Source: Luteimonas kalidii
GTDB taxonomy: Bacteria > Pseudomonadota > Gammaproteobacteria > Xanthomonadales > Xanthomonadaceae
Reading direction: 5' to 3'
DNA: 64,000 nt
Assembly: GCF_029887935.1 (NCBI RefSeq)
Contig: NZ_JARXRO010000014.1
Coordinates: 633,020 to 697,019 of the forward strand
In this document: positions 47,019 through 57,159 of the stretch, one piece after another
How positions within the stretch are numbered: the stretch's first letter is position 1
Layout of the letters: each line of letters begins with the position of its first letter
The notes under the pieces: model-generated
What the model was told of the DNA's origin: nothing
What the model saw: only the letters and a program-made list of their open reading frames with translations
Databases searched by the model: none
Made by a program: the position numbers and the translations under genes

Positions 47019-47426
47019 CTAGCTGGCGTCGATGTCGCCCAGCGCCCGGATCAGGCGACGTGCACGCTTGTCAGGCTTGCTGTCGGGTGGACGGAACCCG
47101 TTGCGCCCGGCGCGCGCCAGTGCACGTGCCGCCTCGCGGCGCTCGCGCGATGCTACTGATTCGGCGTAGAGCGCCTGCGCCTGCGGTGCGGGTCCGCGAA
47201 CGTCGGACAGCTCGCGCACCTCGACCTCGAAGGTCTCGCCTGCGCGTTCGACACGCAGCGCATCGCCGACCCGCACCGCGCGCGCGGGCTTGGCGCGCTG
47301 CCCGCCCACCTCGACCTTGCCGGTGTCGATCGCCTGCCGCGCCAGCGCGCGCGTCCGGTAGAACCGGGCAGCCCACAGCCACAGGTCGAGGCGGACACTC
47401 TGGGCGGGTTCTGGGGTGGACGCCAT
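47019..47426 (-). CDS. hslR: RNA-binding S4-domain protein, heat-shock protein 15 (HslR)
   Basis: A 135-aa protein with one S4 RNA-binding domain: VRLDLWLWAARFYRTRALARQAIDTGKVEVGGQRAKPARAVRVGD, the pattern of Hsp15, which rescues stalled 50S subunits carrying nascent chains. The tail is basic (KPDKRARRLIRAL). The ATG at 47426 gives the family length. It stands alone between katG (convergent) and a 368-base gap. Confidence 0.9.
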   Translation of the reverse strand: MASTPEPAQSVRLDLWLWAARFYRTRALARQAIDTGKVEVGGQRAKPARAVRVGDALRVERAGETFEVEVRELSDVRGPAPQAQALYAESVASRERREAARALARAGRNGFRPPDSKPDKRARRLIRALGDIDAS

Positions 47427-47794
47427 CACGTGGATTGTACCGGCCCTCCCCGGGCCGGATCGCCGCATGGCGAGTGGGATAGGCGCGCGACGAGCATGGG
47501 TCGAGGGCGTTCGCGCGGACCGTCCGCGGGCGCCCGGCCGGCATCATGCGCGAGGACGCTGCCGCGATCAGGTCGCCGGGCGATGCGTGCCCGACGGGCG
47601 AATGACATGACGTGCGGAGCCCGGGGGCACACTGATTCGAGCCGGTTCGGACGCCAACCCGAGTCCGACGTCGGGCACCGGCCAAAGCCGACAGCGCGCC
47701 AGGGACGTCGCGACCGACCTGCTGCCTGGTGAGGGCACCCGGACACGCAAACGGCCGCCCGGGGGCGGCCGTCGCGATCGCGCGGAGCGCGGGC
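47427..47794. other. gap between hslR and rplS
   Basis: About 370 GC-rich bases. The only feature seen is the hairpin at 47748-47772 behind rplS. The rest must hold the hslR promoter, which I cannot place. Confidence 0.5.
47748..47772 (-). terminator. hairpin behind the rpsP-rimM-trmD-rplS operon
   Basis: A perfect nine-pair stem (ACGGCCGCC / GGCGGCCGT) with a CGGG loop, followed on the minus strand by TTTGCGT. It lies 22 bases after the rplS stop. The T run is short. Confidence 0.6.
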
Positions 47795-48217
47795 CTATTC
47801 GGCGGTTTCGGCCGCCGCAGCCGCGGCCGCAGCCGCCTTCGCCTTGGCGTGCGCCGACAGGTCTTCCTTGATACGCGCCTTCTTGCCCTCCAGGCCGCGC
47901 AGGTAGTACAGCTTGCCCGCGCGCACCTTGCCGCGACGCTTCACCTCGACCGAGTCGATCGCGGCGCTGTGGCTCTGGAACACGCGCTCGACGCCGTAGC
48001 CGTGGGAAATCTTGCGCACGGTGAACGACGAGTTGAGGCCGGCGTTCTTCTTGCCGATGACCACGCCCTCGTAGGCCTGGACGCGCTCGCGGTTGCCCTC
48101 CTTGACCTTCACGTTGACGATCACGGTGTCGCCGGGGCCGAAGTCGGGGAGCTGGCGCTGCGCCTGCTCGGTCTCGAACTGCTGCAGCAGGGTGTTCAGG
48201 GACGGCTTGGTGGTCAT
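47795..48217 (-). CDS. rplS: 50S ribosomal protein L19
   Basis: A 140-aa L19, which sits at the 30S-50S interface. [33 protein letters not shown] and [20 protein letters not shown] are diagnostic. It has a 25-residue Lys/Ala-rich tail ([17 protein letters not shown]) absent from the 115-aa E. coli protein but frequent in Xanthomonadaceae. The ATG at 48217 is used. It is the last gene of the rpsP-rimM-trmD-rplS set, here 433 bases after trmD, an unusually wide gap. Confidence 0.97.
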   Translation of the reverse strand: MTTKPSLNTLLQQFETEQAQRQLPDFGPGDTVIVNVKVKEGNRERVQAYEGVVIGKKNAGLNSSFTVRKISHGYGVERVFQSHSAAIDSVEVKRRGKVRAGKLYYLRGLEGKKARIKEDLSAHAKAKAAAAAAAAAETAE

Positions 48218-48650
48218 GGCGGTATCTCGTTGGAGCCTGTTGGAGTCGTTGTAGGCGTGGTGCACGTGGACGCACGCTCTTGGCAATGCCTGCCTGTGGC
48301 AGGTCAGCCGCGCATGATAGCGGGAATTCCCCCCCGGAACCACCGCCAGCGGCGCGCTGCGAGCCTGCAGCCCTCGCAGACAGCGCAAGACCGCGCTCCC
48401 CTCCCCCCACGAGTTCCCAACCGAGCCCGTAGCCCGGGTAAGCGAAGCGCACCCGGGGCCGGCCTGCGCCGCCCGGAACGCCCCCGGGGTCTGCCAGCGG
48501 CCCAATCCCACTCGCCCGGGCGGCTGGAGCCGTTACAGCGCCCTCGACCCGGCCGCTGGCCCGAACCTTCCCGGCCCTCCCCCTGCCCCGATCGACCCGC
48601 CCGACATTGTCGATCCGGCCAAGGGACCAGACCCGGAATCCGACCCCCGG
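48218..48650. other. gap between trmD and rplS containing a half REP unit
   Basis: 433 bases without a gene. It contains the REP-like half unit at 48429-48458 and otherwise GC-rich sequence with no motif I can name. Confidence 0.5.
48429..48458 (-). repeat. single half-unit of the REP-like repeat
   Basis: 30 bases identical, on the minus strand, to the right arm of the 110-bp unit at 4687-5110 (the CCCGGGTGCGCTTCGCTTAC arm ending in CCGGGCTAC). It folds as CCCGGGT...ACCCGGG. Its presence in a second gene gap shows the element is dispersed. Confidence 0.85.
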
Positions 48651-49400
48651 TCAGCCCTCTTCGCCGCCGGCCCGATCCTGCGCCTCGAGCCAGCGCGCTT
48701 CCTCCGCGCTCAGGCCGGCGGCGGCCAGCAGGTCCGGGCGACGCTCGCGCGTACGCAGCAGCGCCTGGCGACGGCGCCAGCGGGCGATCTCGGCGTGGTT
48801 GCCCGAGAGCAGCACCTCGGGCACCGTCCCCAGCGAATGCTCAACAGGCCGCGTGTAGTGCGGGCAGTCGAGCAGGCCGTCACCCTCGAAGCTGTCCTGA
48901 ACGGCGGAGTCGGCATCGTTGAGCACGCCGTCCTGCAGCCGCGCGACCGCGTCCACGACCACTGCCGCGGCCAGTTCTCCGCCCGAGAGCACGTAGTCGC
49001 CGATCGACAGCTCCTCGTCGACCTCGGCGGCGAGCAGCCGCTCGTCGACGCCCTCGTAGCGTCCGCACAGCAGGATGATCCGGGACTGCCCGGCGAGCGC
49101 GCGGACCCGCGCCTGGTTCAGCGCCCGCCCCTGCGGGCTCAGGTAGACGACCCGCGCCGGAGCGGGGTCTGCGGTACGCGCGGCGTCGATCGCCGCCCGC
49201 AGCGGGTCGATCAGCATCACCATGCCCGGCCCGCCGCCGAACGGCCGGTCGTCGACCCGGCGGTAGTTGCCCTCGGCGAAGTCCCGCGGGTTCCAGCCGT
49301 GGATCGACAGCAGGCCGCGCTCCTGCGCGCGCCCGACCACGCCGAAGGCGGCGCACTGGGCGACGAACTCGGGGAACAGGCTGATGATGTCGACGCGCAT
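48651..49400 (-). CDS. trmD: tRNA (guanine37-N1)-methyltransferase TrmD
   Basis: A 249-aa SPOUT methyltransferase that makes m1G37 next to the anticodon and so prevents +1 frameshifts. [38 protein letters not shown] and [14 protein letters not shown] (the trefoil knot that binds S-adenosylmethionine) are all present, as is the C-terminal HYTRP-like segment ([24 protein letters not shown]). Length is typical. It lies between rimM and rplS on the same strand. Confidence 0.97.
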   Translation of the reverse strand: MRVDIISLFPEFVAQCAAFGVVGRAQERGLLSIHGWNPRDFAEGNYRRVDDRPFGGGPGMVMLIDPLRAAIDAARTADPAPARVVYLSPQGRALNQARVRALAGQSRIILLCGRYEGVDERLLAAEVDEELSIGDYVLSGGELAAAVVVDAVARLQDGVLNDADSAVQDSFEGDGLLDCPHYTRPVEHSLGTVPEVLLSGNHAEIARWRRRQALLRTRERRPDLLAAAGLSAEEARWLEAQDRAGGEEG

Positions 49401-49578
49401 GGACGGAATCCGGGATCCGGGACACGAAGCAGGCTAAAGGTTTGGACTTCCGCACGCAGTACGGGCGCGGATCGGCAGCGCCGGCACGGTCCAGCGGCGT
49501 GTACCGGAGCCGATGCCGCAACCAGGCGCAGGACTCACGCGGGCCTTGAAACCCGCCGCACGCAGGACCCCGCGCCCT

Positions 49579-50091
49579 TCAGAAGTCCGCGTCCCAGTCG
49601 ACCGTCACCAGCCCGGCTTCAAAATCCACCGACGTGACGTAGTCCGGCTGGACGAACGGGATCATCCGCTCGCGATCGCCACGCGCGACCAGCACGTCGT
49701 TGGCGCCGGTGGAGAACAGATGCGACACCGTGCCGAAGTCGACGCCTTCGGTATTGACCACGCGCAGGCCTTCCAGATCGACCCAGTAGTACTCGCCCGG
49801 CTTCGGGGGCGGCAGCGCGGTGCGCGGCACCCACAGTTCGGCGCCGCGCAGCGCCTCGGCCGTGTCGCGATCCTCCACGCCCGGCAGCTGCAGGACGATG
49901 CCCTTGGCGGTGCTGCGGCCGCGACCGCCGTCGAGTTCGCGCTCGCGTCCCTGCGCATCGCGCAGCAGCCAGGGCCGGTAGCGGAAGATCGCTTCCGCCG
50001 GATCGCTGAAGGATTCGAGCTTGAGTTCGCCACGCACGCCGAACGCGCCGTGGATCCTGCCCATGAGGATTCGGCGCGTCGGGGCGTTCAT
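49579..50091 (-). CDS. rimM: ribosome maturation factor RimM
   Basis: A 170-aa 16S processing factor for the 30S head. [23 protein letters not shown] and the PRC-barrel part ([17 protein letters not shown], then [29 protein letters not shown]) are clear. It lies 34 bases after rpsP and before trmD, the standard order. A wider gap (178 bases) to trmD is present. Confidence 0.96.
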   Translation of the reverse strand: MNAPTRRILMGRIHGAFGVRGELKLESFSDPAEAIFRYRPWLLRDAQGRERELDGGRGRSTAKGIVLQLPGVEDRDTAEALRGAELWVPRTALPPPKPGEYYWVDLEGLRVVNTEGVDFGTVSHLFSTGANDVLVARGDRERMIPFVQPDYVTSVDFEAGLVTVDWDADF

Positions 50092-50125
50092 GTCGGCACC
50101 GGCCGCGCCTCGGCGCGGCCCGGGA

Positions 50126-50386
50126 TCAGGCGGCCGGAGCGGCGGCCTTGCCGGCTTCGCGGTACAGGTTGCGGACCTTGTCGGTCAGCTGCGCGCCCTG
50201 CGAGACCCAGTGGTCGACGCGCGCGGTGTCCAGCACGATGCGCTGCTCGGCGCCCTGGGCGACGGGGTTGTAATAGCCCACGCGCTCGATGTTGCGACCG
50301 TCGCGCGCGCTGCGCGAGTCGGTGACGATGATGTGGTAGAAGGGGCGCTTCTTCGCGCCGCCGCGGGTGAGGCGGATCTTGACCAT
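50126..50386 (-). CDS. rpsP: 30S ribosomal protein S16
   Basis: An 86-aa S16. [31 protein letters not shown] and [11 protein letters not shown] are diagnostic. It helps 30S assembly. It heads the rpsP-rimM-trmD-rplS operon. The upstream gap of 223 bases to the aminotransferase gene should hold the operon promoter. Confidence 0.98.
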   Translation of the reverse strand: MVKIRLTRGGAKKRPFYHIIVTDSRSARDGRNIERVGYYNPVAQGAEQRIVLDTARVDHWVSQGAQLTDKVRNLYREAGKAAAPAA

Positions 50387-50609
50387 GGTGCGTTCTCGGT
50401 GTTGCCCAGTCGCCAGGATGGCGAGGTAAGCCGGACATTATAGGGCATCGCCGCGCCGCCGCCACCCGCCTCCGGGGCCAGCTGGGCCGGTCCGGCCTGC
50501 GCAGCCGGGGCTTTCGGAAGTCAGGACTCCCCGAGTGCCGGGTGGATATCGACGTCACGCCGCGCGGGCAGCCGCGACGCATAGGCGTTTTCAGGCGCCC
50601 TCTGGTCGG

Positions 50610-51407
50610 CTAGAGCGAGCGCAGGGGCGCGGCCTGCAGCGCGGCCCGCAGGCGTTCCATCAGCACGGGATCGGGCCGCAGCGCGAGGTCGTCGATGCCC
50701 GACAGCGGCCACACACCCGTGGCATTGGCGGCGAAGGCCGCCTTCAGTCCGCCCAGCGCCCGCGCCTCCACCGGCATGTGCCGCTGCGCCACCCCCACCT
50801 CGGCCAGGCCGGCCTGCAGCAGCTTCTCCTGGGTGCCGCGCAGCGCCTCTGCCTGCGGCCAGACCACCTGCTCTCCATCCCAGAAGCCGATGTTCCAGAC
50901 CGAGCCTTCGCTGATCCGGCCCCTGGCATCGACGAACAGGGCGTCGTCGAAGCCATCGCGCAGCGCCTGCCGCCGCCACTGGAACAGCGGGAAGGTGCCG
51001 ACGTGCTTGACGTGTGGCAGCGGCCGCTGGAACGCGAACGTCTTCACCCAGGCGGGAGTCGTCGCCGCCTCGCGCGCCGGCGACAGCGACGCCAGCACGT
51101 CGACCGGCACGCTCCGGTCGGGTCGCAGGGAGTCGAACGCGCGCGAGAACACGGTCACGCGCACGCCCGCGTCGTCCATGCCGGCGGCATCGAGCGCGCT
51201 GATGATCCCCGACCTGATCCGCGCCTCGTCGAGCGTCTGGTCGAACAGCTCGCGCGTGGCCGCCTTCAGCCGCTGCAGGTGCAGGTCGAACCCGCGCACC
51301 GCACGGCCGCGCACCTGCATCGAGCTGAAATGGCCGTAGTTGGCCAGCGCCAGCGCGCGCAGGTCGTCGGCGGTGGCGGGCTGGCCGTCGAGGAAAGCGA
51401 GGCTCAC
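50610..51407 (-). CDS. class IV aminotransferase (PabC/branched-chain/D-amino-acid type)
   Basis: A 265-aa PLP enzyme of fold type IV. The likely Schiff-base lysine is in PHVKHVGTFPL (about residue 138), followed by DALFVDARGRISEGSVWNIGFWDGEQVVWP, the conserved second half. The family includes aminodeoxychorismate lyase (PabC), branched-chain and D-amino-acid aminotransferases; sequence reading cannot choose among them, and the small size slightly favours PabC-like. The start is the GTG at 51407. It sits between ffh and rpsP on the same strand, a spot usually without such a gene. Confidence 0.82.
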   Translation of the reverse strand: MSLAFLDGQPATADDLRALALANYGHFSSMQVRGRAVRGFDLHLQRLKAATRELFDQTLDEARIRSGIISALDAAGMDDAGVRVTVFSRAFDSLRPDRSVPVDVLASLSPAREAATTPAWVKTFAFQRPLPHVKHVGTFPLFQWRRQALRDGFDDALFVDARGRISEGSVWNIGFWDGEQVVWPQAEALRGTQEKLLQAGLAEVGVAQRHMPVEARALGGLKAAFAANATGVWPLSGIDDLALRPDPVLMERLRAALQAAPLRSL

Positions 51408-51498
51408 GTCAGCGCTACCGGCTGCAGTGTCTGCCGCAACTGCCGGCGGTGGGCAATGGCGTCGATCACCGGCGAGGAATGCGGTGCCGCCGATCCGC

Positions 51499-52872
51499 TC
51501 AGCGGAACGGCATCCGCCCCATGCCGCCGCCCATCATGCCCTGCAGGCCGCGCATCATGCCCTTCATGCCGCCGCGGGCCATCTTGCCCATCATCTTCTC
51601 CATCTGCTGGTACTGCTTCATCAGCTTGTTGACGTCGGACGGATGGGTGCCGGAGCCGGCGGCGATGCGGGCGCGGCGCGAGCCGTTGAGCAGAGCCGGG
51701 TTGCGCCGCTCCTTCCTGGTCATCGAATTGATGATCGCGATCATGCGCGGCACTTCCCTGCCCTGCTGCACCTGCTGCTTGAGGTGCTCGGGCACCTGGC
51801 CCAGGCCAGGCAGTTTCTCCATCAGGCTGCCGATGCCGCCCATGCTCTGCATCTGCTCGAGCTGGTCGCGCATGTCGTTGAGGTCGAACTTCTTGCCCTT
51901 GGCGACCTTCTCGGCCAGCTTCTGCGCCTTGTCCTTGTCGACCTGCTGTTCGACCTGCTCCACCAGCGACAGCACGTCGCCCATGTCGAGGATGCGGCTG
52001 GCGACGCGGTCGGGGTGGAACACGTCCAGGCCGTCGGTCTTCTCGCTGGTACCGATGAACTTGATCGGGCGCCCGGTGATGTAGCGCACCGACAGCGCGG
52101 CGCCGCCGCGGGCGTCGCCGTCGGTCTTGGTCAGCACCACGCCGGTGAGCGGCAGCGCCTCGTGGAAGGCCTTGGCGGTGTTGGCCGCGTCCTGGCCGGT
52201 CATCGAGTCGACCACGAACAGGGTTTCGGCCGGGTTGACCGCGGCGTGCAGGGCCTTGATCTCGGCCATCATCGCCTCGTCGATGGCGAGGCGGCCGGCG
52301 GTGTCGACCAGCAGCACGTCGACGAACGACTTCTTCGCATCGGCGATCGCCGCGCGCACGATGTCCACCGGCTGCTGGCCGGCGTCGGACGGGAAGAACA
52401 GCACGCCGGTCTGGGTCGCCAGCGTGCGCAGCTGCTCGATGGCGGCCGGACGGTAGACGTCGGCGCTGACCACCATCACCTTCTTCTTGCGCTTGTCCTT
52501 GAGCAGCTTCGCCAGCTTGCCCACGGTGGTGGTCTTGCCCGCACCCTGCAGGCCCGCCATCAGGATCACCGCGGGCGCCGGCACGTTGAGGTTCAGCTCG
52601 CTGGCCTGGGCGCCCATCACCGCCGCCAGCTCGTCGCGCACCACCTTGATCAGCGCCTGGCCGGGGGTCAGCGACTTCAGCACTTCCTGGCCGACCGCGC
52701 GCACCTTGATCCGCTCGACCAGCGCCTGCACCACCGGCAGCGCGACGTCGGCCTCGAGCAGCGCGATGCGGACTTCCCGGGTGGCCTCGCGGATGTTCTC
52801 CTCGGTCAGCCGGCCGCGGCCGCGGAGGCGGTCGATGGTCCCGGACAGGCGCTGGGTGAGCGATTCGAACAT
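51499..52872 (-). CDS. ffh: signal recognition particle protein Ffh
   Basis: A 457-aa SRP54 homologue that carries membrane-protein ribosomes to FtsY. The N domain is followed by the GTPase motifs GLQGAGKTTT, VDTAGRL and VLTKTDGDARGGAAL, and the Met-rich M domain (MKQYQQMEKMMGKMARGGMK and MMGGGMGRMPFR) binds the signal peptide and 4.5S RNA. The ATG at 52872 gives the standard MFESLTQRLSGTIDRLRG. It is divergent from the CcsA-like gene, 162 bases apart, the arrangement known in gammaproteobacteria (ffh/ypjD). Confidence 0.97.
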   Translation of the reverse strand: MFESLTQRLSGTIDRLRGRGRLTEENIREATREVRIALLEADVALPVVQALVERIKVRAVGQEVLKSLTPGQALIKVVRDELAAVMGAQASELNLNVPAPAVILMAGLQGAGKTTTVGKLAKLLKDKRKKKVMVVSADVYRPAAIEQLRTLATQTGVLFFPSDAGQQPVDIVRAAIADAKKSFVDVLLVDTAGRLAIDEAMMAEIKALHAAVNPAETLFVVDSMTGQDAANTAKAFHEALPLTGVVLTKTDGDARGGAALSVRYITGRPIKFIGTSEKTDGLDVFHPDRVASRILDMGDVLSLVEQVEQQVDKDKAQKLAEKVAKGKKFDLNDMRDQLEQMQSMGGIGSLMEKLPGLGQVPEHLKQQVQQGREVPRMIAIINSMTRKERRNPALLNGSRRARIAAGSGTHPSDVNKLMKQYQQMEKMMGKMARGGMKGMMRGLQGMMGGGMGRMPFR

Positions 52873-53034
52873 GGGGGAAACACCGGCGAAAACGATCCGC
52901 GATTATAGCGGGGCCGCCGCCGGCGGCCGCGACCCCGTACGCGGCGTGGCGACGTCCCGATCCCGTCGGGCTGCTCGCCGGCGAAGCGCCTGCCCTGCCT
53001 CCGCGCGCCCACGACCGTGTGCGACACTTCCGCG

Positions 53035-53823
53035 ATGTCAATCGTTCTCATCGCCGCCGCGTTCTACCTGCTGGCCGGCTGGCTGGTGGTGCGCCGCCTG
53101 CTGGCGGTCGGCGGGGCCGGCGCCGGATTCTGGCTGCTGACCGCGCTCAGCGCCGTCGCGCTGCACGCGCTGACCCATCTGCTGGCCTGGCGCCAGGAAG
53201 GCGGGCTTGACCTGCACTTCTTCGCCGCGCTGTCGCTGGTCGGGCTGGGGATGTCGGCTCTGACCACCGTGTACGCGGCCGGCGGGCGCCTGGGGGCGCT
53301 CGGAGTGGTGGTCTACCCGATCGCCGCCGCGTCGCTGCTGGGATACGGGTTCGCCGATGCCCGGGTCGCGCGCGAGCTGGACTGGCGCCTGGAGCTGCAT
53401 GCCTGGCTGGCGCTGCTCGCGTACGCCACCCTGGCCGTCGCCGCCCTGCTCGCCATCATGCTGTGGCTGCAGGAACGCGCCCTGCGCCGGCACCAGTTCC
53501 GCGGCTGGACCCGTGTCCTGCCGCCCCTGACGGAACTCGAGACGCTGCTGTTCCGGTCGATCGGGGTCGGCTTCGTGCTGCTCTCGGCCACCCTGCTCAC
53601 CGGCGCGCTGTTCGTGCACGATTTCTTCGCCCAGCGCCTGATCCACAAATCGGTGCTCAGCGCGTTGTCGTGGCTGGTGTTCGGCGCGCTGCTGCTGGGG
53701 CGCTGGCGCTACGGCTGGCGCGGCGCCAAGGCGGTGCGCTGGACGCTGACCGCGATGGCGCTGCTGGTGCTCGCGTTCTTCGGCAGCAAGTTCGTGCTGG
53801 AGCTGCTGCTGGGCCGCACCTGA
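53035..53823 (+). CDS. CcsA/YpjD-like inner-membrane protein
   Basis: A 262-aa protein with eight probable membrane helices, of the cytochrome-c-assembly (CcsA/ResC) fold, for example [63 protein letters not shown] and [20 protein letters not shown]. Conserved histidines in the HAW and HDFF/IHK segments could hold haem. The ATG at 53035 is used. E. coli YpjD, also beside ffh, is of similar size and its role is not settled, so I give no precise function. Confidence 0.88.
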   Translation: MSIVLIAAAFYLLAGWLVVRRLLAVGGAGAGFWLLTALSAVALHALTHLLAWRQEGGLDLHFFAALSLVGLGMSALTTVYAAGGRLGALGVVVYPIAAASLLGYGFADARVARELDWRLELHAWLALLAYATLAVAALLAIMLWLQERALRRHQFRGWTRVLPPLTELETLLFRSIGVGFVLLSATLLTGALFVHDFFAQRLIHKSVLSALSWLVFGALLLGRWRYGWRGAKAVRWTLTAMALLVLAFFGSKFVLELLLGRT

Positions 53824-53893
53824 AACGCGTCCCCCGTCGTGCCCCCCGGGATTCGGCGAGAATGTGCGGCCCCGAGACCCCGCGCCTGCCGCC

Positions 53894-55039
53894 ATGCCTT
53901 TCCAGGATCCACCGAGCCACCTCGCCTGCGCCGCGCAACATGCGTGGACGGCCGCCGCGATCCGGCGCATCGAGGCCGACTTCAACCGCTCGGCCGACAC
54001 CCACCTGATCCCGCTGGCGTTGCCGGGCTTTCCCGGCATCGACGTGTACTTCAAGGACGAATCCAGCCACCCCACCGGCAGCCTGAAGCACCGCCTGGCG
54101 CGCTCCCTGTTCCTGTATGCGCTGGCCAACGGCTGGCTGCGCGAAGGCAGCACCGTGGTGGAAGCCTCGAGCGGATCGACCGCGGTATCGGAGGCCTATT
54201 TCGCGCGGCTGCTGGGGCTGCCGTTCGTGGCGGTGATGCCGGCGTCGACCTCGCCCGAGAAGATCGCCGCGATCGAATTCCACGGCGGTCGCTGCCATCT
54301 CGTCCGCAACGCCTGCGACATCGCAGGCGAATCGGCGCGCCTGGCGCGCGAGGCGGGCGGCCACTTCATGGACCAGTTCACCTACGCCGAACGCGCGACC
54401 GACTGGCGCGCCAACAACAACATCGCCGAATCGATCTTCCGGCAAATGGACCAGGAGCCGCATCCGGTGCCCGCGTGGATCGTGTGCAGCGCCGGCACCG
54501 GCGGAACCAGCGCCACGATCGGCCGCTACGCGCGCTATCGCGGCCTGTCGACCCGCGTGCTGTGCGCAGATCCGGAACACTCCGCCTTCCACCCCCACTA
54601 CGCCGCGTTGGCCACCGGCCAGGAGGCGTCCACCTCGGCCGTCCCCGCCTCGCGCATCGAGGGAATCGGACGACCGACGGCCGAACCCAGCTTCATCGCC
54701 GGCTGCGTGGACGCGATGGTCAAGGTCCCCGATGCGCTCGGCCTGGCGGCGATGCGCTACGTCAACGCGCGCCTCGGCCGCCGCGTCGGCGGGTCGACCG
54801 GCACCAATTTCATCGGCGTGCTCGCCGTCGCGCAGGGCATGCGCGCACGCGGCGACACCGGCTCCATCGTCACCATCCTGTGCGATGGAGGCGAGCGCTA
54901 CGCGCACAGCTACTACGATCCGGCGTGGTACCGCGCCCAGGGCATCGACGTGGACGCCGCGGACCGCATCGTCGCGCACGCGGCCGACGACGACGGCCCA
55001 CTGCCTGACCTGCAGCCGGTGTCGCGGTTCGGGCACTGA
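53894..55039 (+). CDS. cysteine-synthase-family PLP enzyme
   Basis: A 381-aa fold-type-II PLP enzyme. The PLP lysine is K65 in [12 protein letters not shown]; the substrate loop is [27 protein letters not shown], and the phosphate loop is [18 protein letters not shown]. It is longer than CysK/CysM (about 310 aa) and resembles the 370-380-aa group sometimes called Cds1 or PLP-dependent cysteine synthase-like, some of which degrade cysteine to sulfide. The ATG at 53894 is preferred over an in-frame start ten codons earlier. It lies 70 bases after the CcsA-like gene and may be cotranscribed. Confidence 0.88.
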   Translation: MPFQDPPSHLACAAQHAWTAAAIRRIEADFNRSADTHLIPLALPGFPGIDVYFKDESSHPTGSLKHRLARSLFLYALANGWLREGSTVVEASSGSTAVSEAYFARLLGLPFVAVMPASTSPEKIAAIEFHGGRCHLVRNACDIAGESARLAREAGGHFMDQFTYAERATDWRANNNIAESIFRQMDQEPHPVPAWIVCSAGTGGTSATIGRYARYRGLSTRVLCADPEHSAFHPHYAALATGQEASTSAVPASRIEGIGRPTAEPSFIAGCVDAMVKVPDALGLAAMRYVNARLGRRVGGSTGTNFIGVLAVAQGMRARGDTGSIVTILCDGGERYAHSYYDPAWYRAQGIDVDAADRIVAHAADDDGPLPDLQPVSRFGH

Positions 55040-55097
55040 GGCTCGCGACGCCCGGCCTCGGGCGCCACGCATGCGCGACGGCATGCGTTCGTTCGCC

Positions 55098-55679
55098 TCA
55101 TTCCAGCCACAGCCATGCGCCCGCCACCAGCCCCAGGGCCGTGCCACCCAGCACCTCCACGGGCGTGTGCCGTCCCATCCGCAGGCGCGCCCAGGCCAGT
55201 CCCGGCAGCAGGGCCAGTGCCACCGCACCGGCATGGAGCCACAACGGCAGCACGGCCATCCCCGCGAATGCCAGGCTCGCCATGTGCAGCGACACCTTGA
55301 TCCAGCGGTTGACGAGCGCCGCGACGCACAGCATGGCCACGGCCACGAGGATGCCGGTGGAGGCAGGAGAAGCCCGTCCGCCCATCCACCACCAGTAGCC
55401 CCCGGCCGCCGCGAGCACGAGCACGTAAAGCCACGGCCGCTCCTCCCGGCGCGAGGCATCGACCGTCTGCCAGTGCCCTCCCCGCCGGCGCTGCAGCACG
55501 AACAGCCACACGACCGCCACCGCGACGGCGATGCCGGCAGCGGTCCGGGGCACACCCGCGGGATCCAGGCGCACCGCCGCCGCGAGGGCCAGCACGGTGA
55601 ACACGACGAACGGGTGCAGCAGCACGGAAACCGCGCGCGCCAGCCGCACGCGCCGATCGCAGGGCGCCTCCGGTGTCAC
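55098..55679 (-). CDS. PAP2-family phosphatase, membrane
   Basis: A 193-aa membrane protein of the type-2 phosphatidic-acid phosphatase group. The motifs appear as KVSLHMASLAFAGMAVL (SxH region) and RLRMGRHTPVEVLGG (R-x5-H-x3-E/D). About five membrane helices are visible. Likely substrates are lipid phosphates such as undecaprenyl diphosphate. The GTG at 55679 overlaps the radA stop (GTGA), so it is coupled to radA. The first PAP2 motif is weak, which lowers certainty about activity. Confidence 0.8.
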   Translation of the reverse strand: MTPEAPCDRRVRLARAVSVLLHPFVVFTVLALAAAVRLDPAGVPRTAAGIAVAVAVVWLFVLQRRRGGHWQTVDASRREERPWLYVLVLAAAGGYWWWMGGRASPASTGILVAVAMLCVAALVNRWIKVSLHMASLAFAGMAVLPLWLHAGAVALALLPGLAWARLRMGRHTPVEVLGGTALGLVAGAWLWLE

Positions 55680-57058
55680 GCCTGCTCCAGCGCGTCCGCC
55701 AGCCGCTCCACCGCGATCACCTCCATGCCCTTGTAGGCCGAACGCCCGCCTTTGGGCGCGTTCGCCTTCGGTACGATCGCGCGCAGGAACCCGTGGGTCG
55801 CGGCCTCCCTGAGGCGTTCCTCGCCATTGGGAACGGGGCGGATTTCGCCCGACAGCCCGACCTCGCCGAAGGCGATCGTCTTGTCCGGCAGCGGTGTGTC
55901 GCGCAGCGACGAGAGCACCGACAGCAGCACCGGCAGATCGGCCGCGGTCTCCTGCACGCGGATGCCGCCGACCACGTTGACGAACACGTCCTGATCGCCG
56001 GTCACAATGCCGCCGTGCCGGTGCAGCACCGCCAGCAGCATCGCCAGGCGGTTGCCCTCGAGCCCGACCGCCACCCGGCGCGGGTTCGACAGCGGCGAGG
56101 CATCCACCAGCGCCTGCACCTCCACCAGCAGCGGGCGGGTCCCCTCGCGCGTGACCATGACGCAGCTGCCGGGCTGCTGCGCGCTGGCGCCGGACAGGAA
56201 GATCGCCGACGGGTTCGGCACCTCCTTCAGGCCCCTGTCGCCCATCGCGAACACGCCCAGTTCGTTGACCGCGCCGAAGCGGTTCTTGAACGCGCGCAGC
56301 ACCCGGAAGCGGCTGCCCGAATCGCCCTCGAAGTACAGCACCGCATCGACCATGTGCTCGAGCACGCGCGGTCCGGCGATGCCACCCTCCTTGGTCACGT
56401 GGCCGACCAGGAACACCGCGGTGCCGGTTTCCTTCGCATAGCGCACCAGCCGCGCCGCGCTCTCGCGCACCTGGCTGACCGAGCCCGGCGCGGCGGTGAG
56501 CGATTCGGTCCACAATGTCTGCACCGAATCGGCCACGATGATGCGCGGGCGCAACTGCGCGGCCTGTTCGAGGATGCGTTCGATCCCGGTTTCGGCCAGG
56601 GCGTCCACACCGTCGACCTGCAAGCCGAGCCGCGCCGCGCGTCCGGCCACCTGCGCCAGCGATTCCTCGCCGGTCACGTACAGGCCGGGCAGGTTGGCGG
56701 CCATCGACGCCACCGCCTGCAGCAGCAGCGTCGACTTGCCGATGCCCGGATCGCCGCCCACCAGCACCACCGCGCCCTGCACCAGCCCGCCGCCGAGCAC
56801 GCGGTCGAACTCGCCGATACCGGTCGACACGCGCACGTCCTCGCCCTGCTGGACGTCGCGCAGGGCGGTGACCTTCGGCGGGTCGACCTTGCCGGCCCAG
56901 CTTCCGCGCCGCGAAGCGGGCGACTTCGCCGCCGCGGCCGTCTCCAGCACGATCTCCGAGAGGGTGTCCCAGGCACCACACGCGCCGCATTGCCCCTGCC
57001 ACTTGCTGAAATCGGCGCCGCATTCGCTGCACACGTAGGCTGTCCGGGCCTTGGCCAT
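55676..57058 (-). CDS. radA: DNA repair protein RadA (Sms)
   Basis: A 460-aa branch-migration ATPase. The N-terminal zinc finger is CSECGADFSKWQGQCGACGAW, Walker A is GGDPGIGKST, the RadA-specific KNRFG motif is in FKNRFGAVNELGVF, and the C-terminal Lon-like domain follows (VNVVGGIRVQETAADLPVLLSVLSS). The ATG at 57058 (MAKARTAYVC) is used, as the longer frame has no family residues. It is followed, with a four-base overlap, by the PAP2 gene, and is divergent from the GMC oxidoreductase. Confidence 0.97.
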   Translation of the reverse strand: MAKARTAYVCSECGADFSKWQGQCGACGAWDTLSEIVLETAAAAKSPASRRGSWAGKVDPPKVTALRDVQQGEDVRVSTGIGEFDRVLGGGLVQGAVVLVGGDPGIGKSTLLLQAVASMAANLPGLYVTGEESLAQVAGRAARLGLQVDGVDALAETGIERILEQAAQLRPRIIVADSVQTLWTESLTAAPGSVSQVRESAARLVRYAKETGTAVFLVGHVTKEGGIAGPRVLEHMVDAVLYFEGDSGSRFRVLRAFKNRFGAVNELGVFAMGDRGLKEVPNPSAIFLSGASAQQPGSCVMVTREGTRPLLVEVQALVDASPLSNPRRVAVGLEGNRLAMLLAVLHRHGGIVTGDQDVFVNVVGGIRVQETAADLPVLLSVLSSLRDTPLPDKTIAFGEVGLSGEIRPVPNGEERLREAATHGFLRAIVPKANAPKGGRSAYKGMEVIAVERLADALEQA

Positions 57059-57159
57059 ATTTACGTTGAAGCCTTCTGATCCGGCCCACAGCGTACCGAA
57101 GTCCCGTCTGCGAAGCTGAGACGGCAGGGCCATGCAGACATGAGGCCCAGGACCCAAGG

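Noticed and set aside
47019-47426. HslR as an rRNA pseudouridine synthase
   Set aside because: Only the S4 domain is present; no catalytic pseudouridine-synthase domain follows.
54913-55509. A minus-strand frame overlapping the PAP2 gene
   Set aside because: It is the same region in another frame, Arg/Gly-rich, and the PAP2 frame carries the membrane pattern and motifs.
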